Source: Xanthoparmelia taractica (lineage: Eukaryota > Ascomycota > Lecanoromycetes > Lecanorales > Parmeliaceae). From it: a stretch of 64,000 nucleotides of DNA. Of the stretch, positions 41,023 to 52,639 are shown in pieces. The stretch is from contig JANQBS010000014.1 in NCBI GenBank assembly GCA_033085395.1, positions 62,001 to 126,000 on the forward strand. The letters run 5' to 3'. The position numbers were made by a program, and so were the translations under genes. Position 1 is the stretch's first letter. Every line of letters starts with the position of its first letter. Under the pieces are notes generated by a model, which searched no databases, had not been told where the DNA came from, and saw nothing but the letters and a program-made list of their open reading frames with translations.

Positions 41023-44000
41023 ATGGCTGACACGGTATCGGATGCGGAGAAAGTAAGATATTCCTCTTACTGTGGCGAATGGCATAGCTAATAGTATAAG
41101 ATCCGTAACAAACGGTTGGCAAAGCTAGGGGCACAGGTTCCCACGCAGTCAAACTCGAACGGTGAGGGCAGCACGGATAGCACAGCAGCTCCACAGTCCT
41201 CGCCCGCTCTCAATGCACAACCGGCAGCCCCGCAAGAGAGAGAGCAGCCAAAGCCTCAGATCAACATCTCGACGTCGTCAGACGCCACGAAACCACCCGA
41301 AAATCCTTTCGCCCAACTGGGTATGCGACAAGCAAGCAGCGGAGCTCCTAAGATCAATATCACATCCGCGACTGGCAGACCAGTGGCGCCTAAGAGGCGT
41401 GACCGACCTACGTCTCCAGGCGGAAGATCGAGCTCGAGAGCAGAGGAATCCTTGGAGCAGTGGGAAGATCGAGTACTGGGCAACATATTTAGGATTACGT
41501 TATCGGAAGAGCATCGGCAAGATGCTCATGGAAATCAACTGCAATATCTAGGGGGTACCCGTCTCGACTTGGAGGACTCAGGTCAACCTGTGAGGCTGAA
41601 TGTGGGAATGTTGGATCAAGCTCTGCTTGAAGCAGCATCAAATCTGAAGCAGGGAACTACGCCTCTGGACTTCTTACTGGGATGCTGGAAGAGAGTTTCC
41701 AGACAGTACAAGCCTTTGAGGAAAGCTGGAGATGAAGATCCAAAGTTTGTAGCGTTAAAAGAAGCCAGAAGATTGTGCATGAGTTACTGCATATTTGCGA
41801 TTACTATGCCTGATATGTTTGGGTGAGTACATCCTTCACCCATAGGGGAAATAAAACAGCACTGATAATGGGACAGTAATGAGATGCCTACATCCAGTCC
41901 TCTCACGCCACATCTTCTGGTAGATGATCCGGAAGACGACAGATATGTCGATCCAGACTTTCTCACCGAGGCTGTCGAACGGTTCCCTGAAGATGATACG
42001 GTCCGAGACGCACTGGTTGTTGCAGTCGAGGACTTGAGCCGGCAATTAGCGGTCATCAATATGAACAACGACTACAAGCCCTACATAGTGGTAGGATTTG
42101 CGTTGACATGGAATCTTCCACGCATGGCTAACTGATACTGATCGGTAGGCATTACGAAAGCTCGTAGAATTCCCTGCAATAGTCAACGCTTTTGTTCAGT
42201 CACCCCGATTTCTTCCACCGAACATCACAGCAGCATTAGTAGAGTCCGGCACGTTGCTCGGCCCTTTCTTCGCCATTTCGCCTTTACAAGCAGAAGTCAC
42301 TACTAATTACTTCTCAAATCCTACATCTCGAGATAAGACATACATCCTCAACTCTCAAAGAGCCTTGCGACTCACGGTTCAGACTCACCAGACGGATCTT
42401 CTGGACATCGTCAACCGGATCATCAAAACAGGTAAGGAAGCTAGGGAGAGAATGCTTGACTGGTTTGCTTTGTGTGTCAATGTCAACCACAAGCGTCGTG
42501 CATTACAAGTAGACAAGAAGCTAGTCTCCTCGGATGGCTTCATGGTCAATGTTACTGTGTGCCTGGATCAGCTGTGCGAGCCCTTCATGGATGCCTCTTT
42601 CTCCAAAATTGACCGTATAGACGTCGATTACCTACGTCGCTCGCCACGAGTTGATATCAAAGACGAAACAAAGTTAAACGCCGACCAAAACGCCTCTGAT
42701 AAATTCTACAGCAATCCTGCAGAGGGAACTTCGAACTTCATATCGGAAGTCTTTTTTCTTACCCTTGCTGCACATCATTATGGAACAGAGTCTGCGAACT
42801 CGATGCTTAGCACACTTGACAAGGAGCTTAAGCAGATGAGAAAGCATCTTGACGAGATCGAGCTTGATCGGCATAAGTATGTGAACGACCCGGTCAGGTT
42901 GAGGATTTTCGAGAACGCAATCAAGAAGTACAAGGATCAGATCGACAAGGGCATGTCTTATAAGCTCTCTATAGAAGGAGTCCTTCTTGACGATCTGACA
43001 CAAGCACGCTCCATGCAATTCATGCGATATGTCATCGTATGGCTGTTACGAATTGTGGCTCCTGGTCAAAATTTCCCAAACAGCCCATTGAAGCTGCCTT
43101 TGCCCCAAGAACAGCCGGAAGTATTCAAATGCTTACCCGAGTACTTCTTAGAAGATGTTGTGAGTAACTTCAAGTTCATCATGCGGAATATGCCTCAGAT
43201 CATTACATCGACGCAAAGTGATGAGCTAGTCATGCTCTGCATTACCTTCCTCCGAAGCTCAGAATACATCAAAAACCCATATCTCAAGTCCGGATTGGTC
43301 ACCATAATGTTTCACGGCATTTGGCCTGTCTACAACCGGTCCAAGGGAATACTTGGGGATCTGCTAAATTCTCTACCGTTCGCTATGGAGCACTTACTCC
43401 ATGCGCTGATGAAATTCTACATCGAGGTTGAAAATACAGGCGCGCATACACAGTTCTACGACAAGTTCAACATCCGCTACGAGATATTCCAAATCATCAA
43501 GTGCATCTGGTCGAATCCCATCTACCGCGAACATCTTTCAGACGAAGCCAAAGTCAATCTCGACTTCTTTGTCCGCTTCGTCAATCTTCTACTTAACGAT
43601 GTTACATTCGTCTTGGATGAATCGTTGACGGCATTCGTGCAAATACACAACTTGCAGCAAGAGCTCAAACATTCAGCCAACATGGAGCAAAACGTTCGGT
43701 CCGAGAAAGAAGAGGCGCTTTCACAGGCCCAGGGAAAAGCGAAGTCCTACATGCAGCTCACCAACGAGACGGTAGCCATGTTAAAGCTCTTCACTGAAGC
43801 TTTAGCGGACTCGTTCACGATGCCTGAAATTGTACAAAGACTGGCAGACATGCTAGACTACAATCTTGATGCAATGGTAGGCCCGAAGAGCAGGGATCTG
43901 GTCGTCGAGAAGCCACAAGATTACAGCTTCGAACCAAAAGTACTACTCTCCGAGATTGTAGACGTCTACTTAAACCTGAAAGACAAAGAGACTTTCGTGT

Positions 44001-44553
44001 ATGCTGTAGCGAGGGACGGGCGGTCGTATAAGCCTGCCAACCTGGACCGAGCAGCTGAAATCCTTGCAAGGTTTACTTTGAAATCACCGGATGAACTGAC
44101 GGCGTGGAAAGACCTCGGGGAGAAGTTCAGGAGGGCGAAAGAGGCAGATGACCAAGCTGAGGAGGATCTGGGCGAAGTCCCGGATGAGTTCTTAGGTAAG
44201 CCAGCCCAGCGCTCGATTTTCATTAGGTTCAGTCATACTGATAGCATTCCCAGACCCATTGATGTTCACATTGATGCAAGATCCGGTCGTTTTGCCTACA
44301 TCAAAGACATCTATCGACCGATCTACTATTCGATCCCATCTCCTTAGCGATCCCAATGATCCGTTCAATCGATCACCTCTCAAGATTGAAGATGTTGTAC
44401 CAGGTAGGTTGTGCCCCGCCTACATAATAAACGTCTTTGATACTAAAACATCTTCTAGACACGGGTCTCTATGAGCGCATTCAAGCCTTCAAGGCGGAGA
44501 GGAAGGGAAGTAAGCTTGCTAATACCAATGTTATGGACGTGGGGCCAGGCTAG
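41023..44553 (+). CDS. UFD2: Ubiquitin conjugation factor E4 (Ufd2), U-box ubiquitin ligase
   Basis: Extends ubiquitin chains on substrates handled by Cdc48, in the ubiquitin-fusion degradation and ER-associated pathways. Six exons (41023-41052, 41101-41822, 41877-42090, 42149-44195, 44254-44403, 44459-44553) give 1085 residues. Exon 1 is only ten codons ([10 protein letters not shown]). The N-terminal 130 residues are Ser/Pro-rich. The Ufd2 core follows, with [60 protein letters not shown] and [10 protein letters not shown]. The U-box is at about residues 1004-1060: [46 protein letters not shown]. The end ([14 protein letters not shown]) is the usual basic helix. Confidence 0.97.
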
Positions 44554-45297
44554 ATCGGATGAGTGCTGCACTGTCCTATGAAGACGATGTATGAATGGCG
44601 AAGGAGAGCATGAACATATAGATGAATGCATGGACGGCGTTGTGGGCATTGGGGGTATAGGGGGGAATGGGAGACAGGCGCAAAATAGAATTATTGCTCC
44701 ACATAGAATACGTCCGAAGAGTCATTCGCGTTTCGATGCTCGGCGTCAGATGCTGCATAGAGCCATCTAACATGAGTGATGATCTGGTATTATGAACTCT
44801 AACAACAATAGATTGGGACTGTCAACATCGTTCTCATCATTCATTGATTCACATGCATGCATAATGCAAAGAAGATCGATCGCACATCTCAGGTTTTTAC
44901 TAGCGTATGTTGTACTCCGTAAGTGATAGGGCTGAAATATATCGATGGTTGCTGGAACGACGGAGATCGTAAATAGGTAGCGTTGCATGTCCACGTTTAA
45001 TCGACGATCCCCATACTCCATAAAACTGGGTTGATTGATGATCTGCGTTAACCTTGCAGACTGCAGCCCAGCCTCGAACACATGTTTGCTGCGACCTGCC
45101 GCTTTCCTCAACCATCCTTCCCCCCTCATCCTGCCAACCCCCACTATTTACTTCCAGCCATTCTGTCAGCATCAACAATCAACTCCCCTTCTCATGAAGA
45201 ATTAACCTCCACAGCTACACAACTCTTGCTACGACGCATCAGAAATTTTCAAAAAATGAAGATGGCACCGTGCCTTTGACAGCATGAACATGCCTAG
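44554..45297. other. Intergenic region upstream of the kelch gene
   Basis: About 740 bp. It must hold the UFD2 3' end and the promoter of the kelch gene, and probably an unrecognised first exon of the latter (see that entry). A GTAAGT word lies at about 44918 and a branch-like TTGAC plus CTAG acceptor at 45275-45297. Confidence 0.5.
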
Positions 45298-48162
45298 GTG
45301 AACAAGGCATCGGCACTCGGTGCTGCAGCATTTCTTGGGCCTGCAATGGCAGTCTTTCCATACAACCCTACAAGAATTCTCTCGCCGCCTACATCAGAAG
45401 ACGTAGTGTACATCTTTCAGCCTGCAACATTAGGCTCTCCCGACTCCCAGCTACTTGCACTGAACACAACAAGCACGCTCGGCGCTACGAATCTGCCCTA
45501 CTCAATAATTTCTCCAACGCTTCCTTTCCTAGACGGACCCAGTAGTGCCTACACGCCGACAGTTGACGACAGTGGGAATGTCCTGGTGTACGCCGGCAAC
45601 TGCAGTGATACCGCGGAGGGGTCAACGTTCTGGCAGTTCACGCCTAACAGCGAGAGCTCAAATCTCAACGGGACATGGAAAGAGATAAACATGTCAATAG
45701 GTGGAGTGAGTGGTAATAATGTGCTGGATGGTGCGAATTATCTGGCAGCCGCTGTGGCCTTCTCCAGTACGGTCAATGACACCTCTGAGATGTACGTCTT
45801 TGGAGGAATGTGCCCCAATTCGACTTCTGTAACTGCAGATAATTGGACGCAAGCGGCAAACTATTCCAACAGCATGTTGACTATACACCCCGAACCTGCC
45901 CCGGCTTCAGCATATGACCTTGGTATCACATCGACCAGAGGACCACCGATCGCAGAGGCTGGTTTCACCATCACTCCACTCATGCCAACCTTCTTCACTC
46001 CGGAGAACGCCAGTAGTATCCAGACTCAGAATCAAAATTTCGTCCTACTTGGAGGTCATACGCAAGTAGCATTTATCAACATGTCCCAAGTGGCACTCTT
46101 TTCACTGCCCGAACAAAGCTGGAGCTTCCTGCCTATAGACTCGCCAGCAGAGACCCCCAGTACGGACCTTGCCGCCAGAGATACGACTGCAGTCGATCCA
46201 AGATCTGGCCACACAGCCCTACTCACTTCGGACGGAAAGAGAGTGATTGTATTTGGTGGATGGGTTGGAGATGTGACCAACCTAGCGAATCCGCAATTGG
46301 CAGTCCTTGAGCTTGGGGAAGGCTACGGTGGGAGTGGTGACTGGCGCTGGAGCATACCAAGTCAGACTGGGCCGGGTCTTGCGGACGGAACAGGTATATA
46401 CGGTCATGGCGCTACAATGCTTCCCGGCGATGTGATGATGATCGTTGGAGGATACCAAATCCCGGCCTCCAGCGGTTCGAAGAGGAAACGGGCGGACCCT
46501 TCTGCAAGCGCGAATACATATTTCTTCAACACAACATCAAGCACATGGATCACAAGCTATACTCATCCCAAAGTCACGAGTAGACAAGGATCTTCCAACA
46601 GCGCCGCCCTCAACTCGAAGGCTGCTTCGAAAAAGGCTGGACTGGGAGCGGGACTCACTCTCGGCATCTTGGCAATCATCATCGTTATTGTTGTGTATTT
46701 CTGGTACAGTCGACAACTTAAACGTCGCAGAGATGCACGAGAAGACGAGTTACGCCGCTTAGCGGCCACTGCGCATGGGATCAACCCGTTCCGTGATGGC
46801 TCTAGCCCTACCATAGGTAGGCCACGTGAGATGACGACTGTAGATGGGCCAGAAGGTAATCAAATGTCACGAGACCTACAGCCACGGCCGCTTGGTTCCA
46901 ACCCATATATTCATGGATCTGGCCGTAGCGAGCCCAATGCCGAAAGGACCGGCCTGCTCTTCGAGATTCCGAGTCCTACGCGAGGTTTGCGAAGGTCTCT
47001 GTACTCCCGAGGAACGTACCAACCCGCACCACGGTATGAGGATGGACGACAAACTCCTGGATTCAGTACGATCCACCCAATTGATGAGCGCGATGAATAT
47101 GATGAGGATCTCGTTGACGGGACACAGTTGGGACACCACGAGATGGTACAGAGAGACGGTTATAACGTACTCAGCAATGTCCCGAACCTTGACCCTTTCC
47201 AGGATTCAGTAGGTGGTTCACGAACACCTTCACCACAGTCGCCGCAAGACAGGGAGCATGAGATCCGCAACTGGGTGTCTGACTGGACAGTTGCAAACGC
47301 AATGATGCACTCTCAAGTAGGCCGACTTTCTCCAGAGAAGAACGATCGAACGTCTTCGACACTTAGTGATCAATCTTCTCACTCTGGCTTGTCGTCCTAT
47401 TCGATACCGAACTCGGTCGGAAACATGAGTAGAAGCCTATCACAGCGCTCTGCGGCGCTGTTCAGTACAACTGCATACCGATCCACAACCGATACAACAC
47501 CATCAGATGACCTACAAAACACATCAAAACGATACAGCCCCGAGCATCGACGGTCTCGGTCTCTGACTCTCAACCCGGGTCCACAGCGAACCGCAGGTTC
47601 CGATAATTTCGCCACAGCAGGCCCGCCGTTCTCTAAACTGCAATCGGAGGGTGAGGCATTGCTTGGCGACTATCCGGGCTCCGGAGGGCCGTCACCAACA
47701 AGAAGTCATAGTCGAGCAAGGGGATGGATGGGAAGCGTACGTCGTGCATTCTCAGGACTAGATCGAAGCACTTCGACGTCGCCTGAGCACAACGCCAGCA
47801 GTTCATCTTCCCCAACAAAACGCAATTTTACAGAAGGTGGACTGCCCCGGCGAGCGGCCACCACGGGCGCCATGTTGTGGCAGAAAAGACAAGGGGCAAG
47901 GGACTGGGATGTTGAAGGCGGGGAGCAGGAGAAAGGCGGCCATGGGGAGGGTGATGAAGATGCCAATGAGGAAGAATGGGACGTGGAATCCGCAGTGGAA
48001 AGAAGGGTCGTGCAGGTGATGTTCACGGTGCCCAAGGAAAAGCTACGGGTGGTGAACCGGGGGCCTGATGGCGATGGCGAAAGTACTTTGAGCGCCGAAG
48101 TCAAAGAGGCAGGCGACGGCGTAGAGGACACGGACAAGGGAAAAGGGAAGGAAAAAGAATAA
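45298..48162 (+). CDS. Membrane-anchored kelch / galactose-oxidase-like beta-propeller protein
   Basis: Type I membrane protein of unknown role. The first 20 residues (ASALGAAAFLGPAMA-VFPYN) read as the end of a signal peptide. Kelch-like strands repeat through about residue 400 (NVLVYAGNCSD, EMYVFGGMCPN, NFVLLGGHTQ, RVIVFGGWVGD, DVMMIVGGYQIP), with at least ten N-glycosylation sequons. One membrane helix lies near residues 447-472 (LTLGILAIIIVIVVYFWYSR) with basic residues after it, then a disordered tail of about 480 residues ending in acidic and Lys/Gly/Glu-rich segments. The frame starts here at a GTG preceded by TAG. That TAG is a plausible acceptor (CCTAG), so the initiator ATG should be in an upstream exon I could not place. 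The first in-frame ATG, at 45346, would remove most of the signal peptide. Confidence 0.82.
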   Translation: MNKASALGAAAFLGPAMAVFPYNPTRILSPPTSEDVVYIFQPATLGSPDSQLLALNTTSTLGATNLPYSIISPTLPFLDGPSSAYTPTVDDSGNVLVYAGNCSDTAEGSTFWQFTPNSESSNLNGTWKEINMSIGGVSGNNVLDGANYLAAAVAFSSTVNDTSEMYVFGGMCPNSTSVTADNWTQAANYSNSMLTIHPEPAPASAYDLGITSTRGPPIAEAGFTITPLMPTFFTPENASSIQTQNQNFVLLGGHTQVAFINMSQVALFSLPEQSWSFLPIDSPAETPSTDLAARDTTAVDPRSGHTALLTSDGKRVIVFGGWVGDVTNLANPQLAVLELGEGYGGSGDWRWSIPSQTGPGLADGTGIYGHGATMLPGDVMMIVGGYQIPASSGSKRKRADPSASANTYFFNTTSSTWITSYTHPKVTSRQGSSNSAALNSKAASKKAGLGAGLTLGILAIIIVIVVYFWYSRQLKRRRDAREDELRRLAATAHGINPFRDGSSPTIGRPREMTTVDGPEGNQMSRDLQPRPLGSNPYIHGSGRSEPNAERTGLLFEIPSPTRGLRRSLYSRGTYQPAPRYEDGRQTPGFSTIHPIDERDEYDEDLVDGTQLGHHEMVQRDGYNVLSNVPNLDPFQDSVGGSRTPSPQSPQDREHEIRNWVSDWTVANAMMHSQVGRLSPEKNDRTSSTLSDQSSHSGLSSYSIPNSVGNMSRSLSQRSAALFSTTAYRSTTDTTPSDDLQNTSKRYSPEHRRSRSLTLNPGPQRTAGSDNFATAGPPFSKLQSEGEALLGDYPGSGGPSPTRSHSRARGWMGSVRRAFSGLDRSTSTSPEHNASSSSSPTKRNFTEGGLPRRAATTGAMLWQKRQGARDWDVEGGEQEKGGHGEGDEDANEEEWDVESAVERRVVQVMFTVPKEKLRVVNRGPDGDGESTLSAEVKEAGDGVEDTDKGKGKEKE

Positions 48163-48860
48163 GGCGTTGGGGCTGATCAAACACTCTTCGCAGAATGCGA
48201 CACCACTTTCATTCATGTTCATTATATAGGGGAAGGATTTATGGGGCGGATGGCGATAAGAGAAGGACATTGGATGATATTTGCGGCGATGTCAGCGAGG
48301 GCGTCCTTATGTTTTGGAGTATGTCAACTATCTCGAATGAAACATGAAAGTATGATGGAAAATCATAGTTTGGGAATGCTACCTACTCACGACGACGTGG
48401 ACATTATTCGTTGTCTGCCTCACGGTGACTGTGGGAAGAGAGCACAAAAGGAGGCTGTGCTTAATTCTACCTTTAGACAGCGGGTCCGCAGCCCTAGAGC
48501 GATGGAGAGAGAGAGAGAGAGAGAGATGAAACGTGGAAAACTGATGTCAGAGCAGGGAGGCTGAGCGACATGAACCATACTATCGGGGGACGGAAGGCTT
48601 TGGTAAGTAAAGTAGTCAGTTACTCTGTCGGTTATCAAACTTCTGACGCCCCATCTACCGCCGTAGATCTGTTGTCTGTTTCTATTTATGCCTGGATTGT
48701 CGCATTCGTTCTGTTCATCTTTCATCCCATGATTATCAATCGGCGCCAGTCGTTGTTTTGTTTTGGTTTGTTTTCTTATTTGGTAAATGGTCTAGCACTA
48801 CAACCTCAGGGCTCAACGATTTACGCCAAAACCATGGAGCCTTTAAGGTACCTTACCTTA

Positions 48861-48948
48861 GGTAGGTGCAGGACTCGAACCCGCTTACCCTAGATAAAAT
48901 ATCTATTTCGAATAGCCAATAAGTAGCTAGATAAGGTATATAGCTACC
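48861..48948 (-). pseudogene. Degenerate tRNA-like sequence
   Basis: Read on the minus strand, a good T-arm (GCGGGTTCGAGTCCTGC) with a B-box is followed by ACCTACC. That sequence pairs at six of seven positions with GGTAGCT 88 nt upstream. A loop TTCGAAA could be an anticodon loop (CGA, serine). No D-arm or A-box can be made, the middle is AT-rich, and no T-run terminator follows, so it is probably a decayed tRNA or tRNA-derived element, not an active gene. Confidence 0.35.
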
Positions 48949-49083
48949 TTTTTTAACTAATCCATCGATCGTACAAATGTCATTTTGTGAAACGGCTGGG
49001 AATGTAGAGAATAGACGGCGACTGACTTTGGAACCCTTTCTTCAGGCGCAGCTTGCATCAGAAGAAGTGGCCGATGCGGACAA

Positions 49084-49136
49084 TTTGGGCCCCCCCCCGG
49101 GGAATCCTTAGAGTACGGGGGGGTTTTCGCCCCAAA
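49084..49136. other. GC-rich hairpin with C-run and G-run arms
   Basis: TTTGGGC (49084-49090) can pair with GCCCCAAA (49129-49136) around an inner arm of eight C (49091-49098) facing seven G (49117-49123). The loop is about 18 nt. The structure is isolated in AT-richer DNA. Confidence 0.6.
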
Positions 49137-50331
49137 CACTCAGGAAGGTGTCTCGTCGTTGTCGTGGTTATTGTTAATGTGTCGATATATTTTCATGTGT
49201 AGAATTACTCAGGATTCTAGCAGTCAGCAGACGACTGACTGTTCATGAACCCCTCTGATTGTCTATTTATTATTATCCTTCGGACCTTTTCTTTTTACGC
49301 GCTGGTTTAGAAGAATCATCGTATCGTACCGTATCGATTTATCGACAAGCGCACCATCTTACTCGCTACCCCCACAATCGATATCCCGTACGTACACGCC
49401 CACAACTCATCAACTTCAGCCGGTAGCGAAAAAGGAAACAGTCAGATCGGGTATGAATTGAAGCTTCACGCCTCTACTTATCCTGCTTATGTTGATGGAT
49501 GCTGTACATTGGGCGATAATCGGCGAACGTGTTCCTTAGAATTTGCGCAGCCTCAGGGCTTAGACCGTACCTAGTTTCTATTTCGACTTATTGATGCTAA
49601 ACATTGCCCACCTATTATTCTCCTTCTTCTTCACCGGGATAGGTAGGCCTCCCTCGAGCCTCCCTAACTAAGTTACTCACATATTACCTTGCTACCCGTA
49701 CGTACAATCTCCACTGAAAACCTTGGGCTTCAAATTTCGCCAATACAATCATGATTGTTTGGTGTAAATCATCATTCTCCATCTTCTCTATCATACCCTT
49801 GACTTACTTCGCGGAGCGCCCGATTAGAATACATGTGTAGCGCGGTCGATCTAATATCCGTCCACATCAACAGACAAGGCTACCTCCTCTTCCTCCTCAA
49901 TTCTACAACTACAACCTGTCCACAAGTCCACTCACTACATCTGAAATCCTCATGCGCATTCCACCCCGAGTCATCTACATCTCTTGGCCATCTTCCCAAT
50001 ACAAACATACCATAACGGCCGATCCCGCTCGAAACACTGTTTGTCTCTGAAACAGACGCCAATCGCTGACTGTTCCCCCTTCAAATCCAAAGAGGCGAGC
50101 AAAACGAGGCATTGCTCAGCATCCCTCCTCTTGTCAGGACGACTCCCTCCAATCGCTCCCGCATAGCCCCAACGCACCGCATCATAGCTCTCCAGCGCAC
50201 TCGAGCAGATCCTCTCGAGGGCCCCCACATCGTCCAAAAGCCTACCTTCCGCAGCCCATTAATCACGGGACAGCTGGTTCAACCAAGCGCTTTCGCGATC
50301 TAAAGGAAAGCATATACAAACCTCGTCACCT

Positions 50332-52639
50332 ATGATGGAAACACAACAACACCGTGGGAGATCGTCGTCGGCCGGCCGTCAGTCTGATCCACGTATAAGA
50401 CATTCGCCGTCCCCCCAGAACCGTCATAACCAGTCGCTGCCTTCAGGCATCCCAACCACTTCCACAAACTTCACATCTCAGCCTTTCGACTCCAACATCT
50501 CCTCTACAGCTGGCACCAGTCTACAGTATGGCTTGTCTCCCTCGTATATGAATGGGTCCGTTTTGCAACCGCAATTCCAACAACACGTGCTACCCAGCAA
50601 CGACTTTGGTGATCAGATCGGGCAATCATATCAGCAGGGTGGTCTAGATGCGCGTTTTGGGCAAGACACTTCACACATCAACGGTCCTCAAGAGGGCCCG
50701 CAATATCATACAGATCCGCTTGGGTTGGGAGTCAACCTGCCAGACTTCCGCCAGCAACAAGGCTTCGATGTGAAGCACGAACAGTCCTACGAAAACAGCT
50801 TCTTGGTAGATCCGCAACTGGACACACCCCAGCAGAATCACATAAACCCTGCAGACATCATGAGTAATATGTCGTCGCCGCCAAACACGAACCCGACCCC
50901 GCCGAGCCTTATGCCACCAGATGCACATTCATCAGGACCAGCTTCCCCAATCGCGAACCAAGGCCAGCAATGGTCTCCTCATCATTCTCGGCATGCTTCG
51001 CTGGATCCCTCCGCTGCCTTTACGAATGGTCACCAATCAGCAGAATGGTCCGGAATGCTCACGGGATCGCAATTCCAGAACCATCGCAGGGCTCCATCAG
51101 AACACTCCGATGTTTCATCTTCCGTTGGGCCTTCGCCTTACATGGCGCAGCAAGACACTTTCGATGCTTTCGAACAGAACCCATCGCCAATGTTAACTCC
51201 CCAGCAGGACGACCACCTTTACCAAAATGGCCTAAACATCGAGTCATTTACACTGTCAGAAACGCAGCAGCAGAGACATAGTCCGAGACACAGCCCTTTC
51301 GTGTCTCCACGCATGTCCCCTCAGCCTGGGTTGGGACTTGCCTCAGATACTACCTTCATGACTTTGTCTCAAGCAAACAACAGCTTCAATGGAGGTCCTG
51401 GATCGGAGTTGTACACCAACAATCAAGCAGAAAGCTTTCCTCCATTCCAACCCGAAGAGAGGCTAGGTTCAAACGACATGGGTCAGGCTGCTCAAATGGT
51501 ACCACCTGAGATCAACGTTGAATACGCGCCAACGACGCGTCAGCAAAACTTTGAGCCGCCAAGATATGAGCAGTCTGATATGGATGCATTAAGTCCTCCT
51601 GAGAGAGGTGACTTTGCCTTGTTCCATTCTGAATTCTTACTTACTAACAATGAACCCAGGTCGAAGAGGGCGTACGCGCGCCAAATCAGATACCAATCTG
51701 TATTCACGACCGGTGACTCCCAGCTCTACGCGCTCGACCTTGGGCTCCCCCGACTCGCAAATCGACTCACGACATCGATCTCTCTCGCCATACGACATGG
51801 GTTATTCCCATAGCGTTTGCAGCTCCAGAGACACTTCGCCCGCACCCAAATCACCATCTCGCCGCTCGTCGACCTCTTCGATCCCGAATCGTGATTACAT
51901 CCTCGAACTTGCTGACCCGACTCGACCACCGGCTTCTGGGACGGAGAAGCGCATTCAGAAACACCCCGCTACGTTCCAATGCAACCTCTGCCCAAAGAAA
52001 TTTACTCGTGCTTACAATCTTCGATCTCATCTTCGCACTCATACGGACGAGCGACCATTCGTATGCACAGTCTGTGGCAAAGCCTTTGCTCGTCAACACG
52101 ATCGCAAGCGGCACGAGGGCTTGCACAGTGGGGAGAAGAAGTTTGTTTGCCGTGGTGAGCTTGGCACCGGTGGCAGCTGGGGATGCGGTAGAAGATTTGC
52201 TCGTGCGGACGCTCTGGGCAGGCATTTTCGAAGCGAAGCTGGCAGAGTCTGTATCAAACCGTTGCTAGACGAAGAGGCAATGGAGCGACAGCGGGTATTT
52301 GAAGAGCAGATGATGAACCAGAGCATGCAAGCCGGCGGTATGGCGCCTCAACCGCCTATGAATGGCAACCAAAATGGTGGCTTTGCTCTACCGGCCGCGC
52401 TGTTGTTGCAATACCCGGCCTTGCAGGGTCTGCAGTGGGACCAGCTCGGTCAGCCTGGGCCTGGCGATGAAGGGGAGATTAGTGGAAGGAGCAGCTTTGA
52501 TGCCAGTAGCGGTGGCGAGTACTTTGACGAGGCGGAGGAAGCGGGATATGTGAGTGGGCCTGGGACGGCGTACTCGACGAATAATGGGTGGGAAGGGGAC
52601 GTGAATGGCAGGGGTTGGGCGAGTGACTATGGAGAGTGA
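50332..52639 (+). CDS. CRZ1: Calcineurin-responsive C2H2 transcription factor Crz1/CrzA
   Basis: Moves to the nucleus after calcineurin removes phosphates, and activates calcium-stress and cell-wall genes. Two exons (50332-51607 and 51660-52639) give 751 residues. The N-terminal 500 residues are Gln/Pro/Ser-rich with many Ser-Pro sites, as in transactivation regions. [10 protein letters not shown] (about residues 391-400) fits the PxIxIT-like calcineurin docking site of filamentous fungi. Zinc fingers: [10 protein letters not shown] at about 531-553, [10 protein letters not shown] at about 559-581, and the diagnostic divergent third finger at about 587-623 ([20 protein letters not shown], then [12 protein letters not shown]). 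The end is acidic and Gly-rich. RHO1 lies 1.4 kb downstream. Confidence 0.95.

Larger units (their letters stand above)
48163..50331. other. Long intergenic region upstream of CRZ1
   Basis: 2.2 kb without a protein gene. Contents: a GA array (about 48504-48525), a palindromic ACCTTACCTTAGGTAGGT run, a tRNA-like stretch (48861-48948), a C/G-run hairpin (49084-49136) and a probable CRZ1 promoter and long leader (about 49600-50331, pyrimidine-rich in part). Long leaders are common for transcription-factor genes in moulds. Confidence 0.5.

Noticed and set aside
41500..41822. Possible frameshift between two overlapping frames at the UFD2 N-terminus
   Set aside because: The frame from 41101 reads cleanly to a good donor at 41823; the overlapping frame is an out-of-phase shadow.
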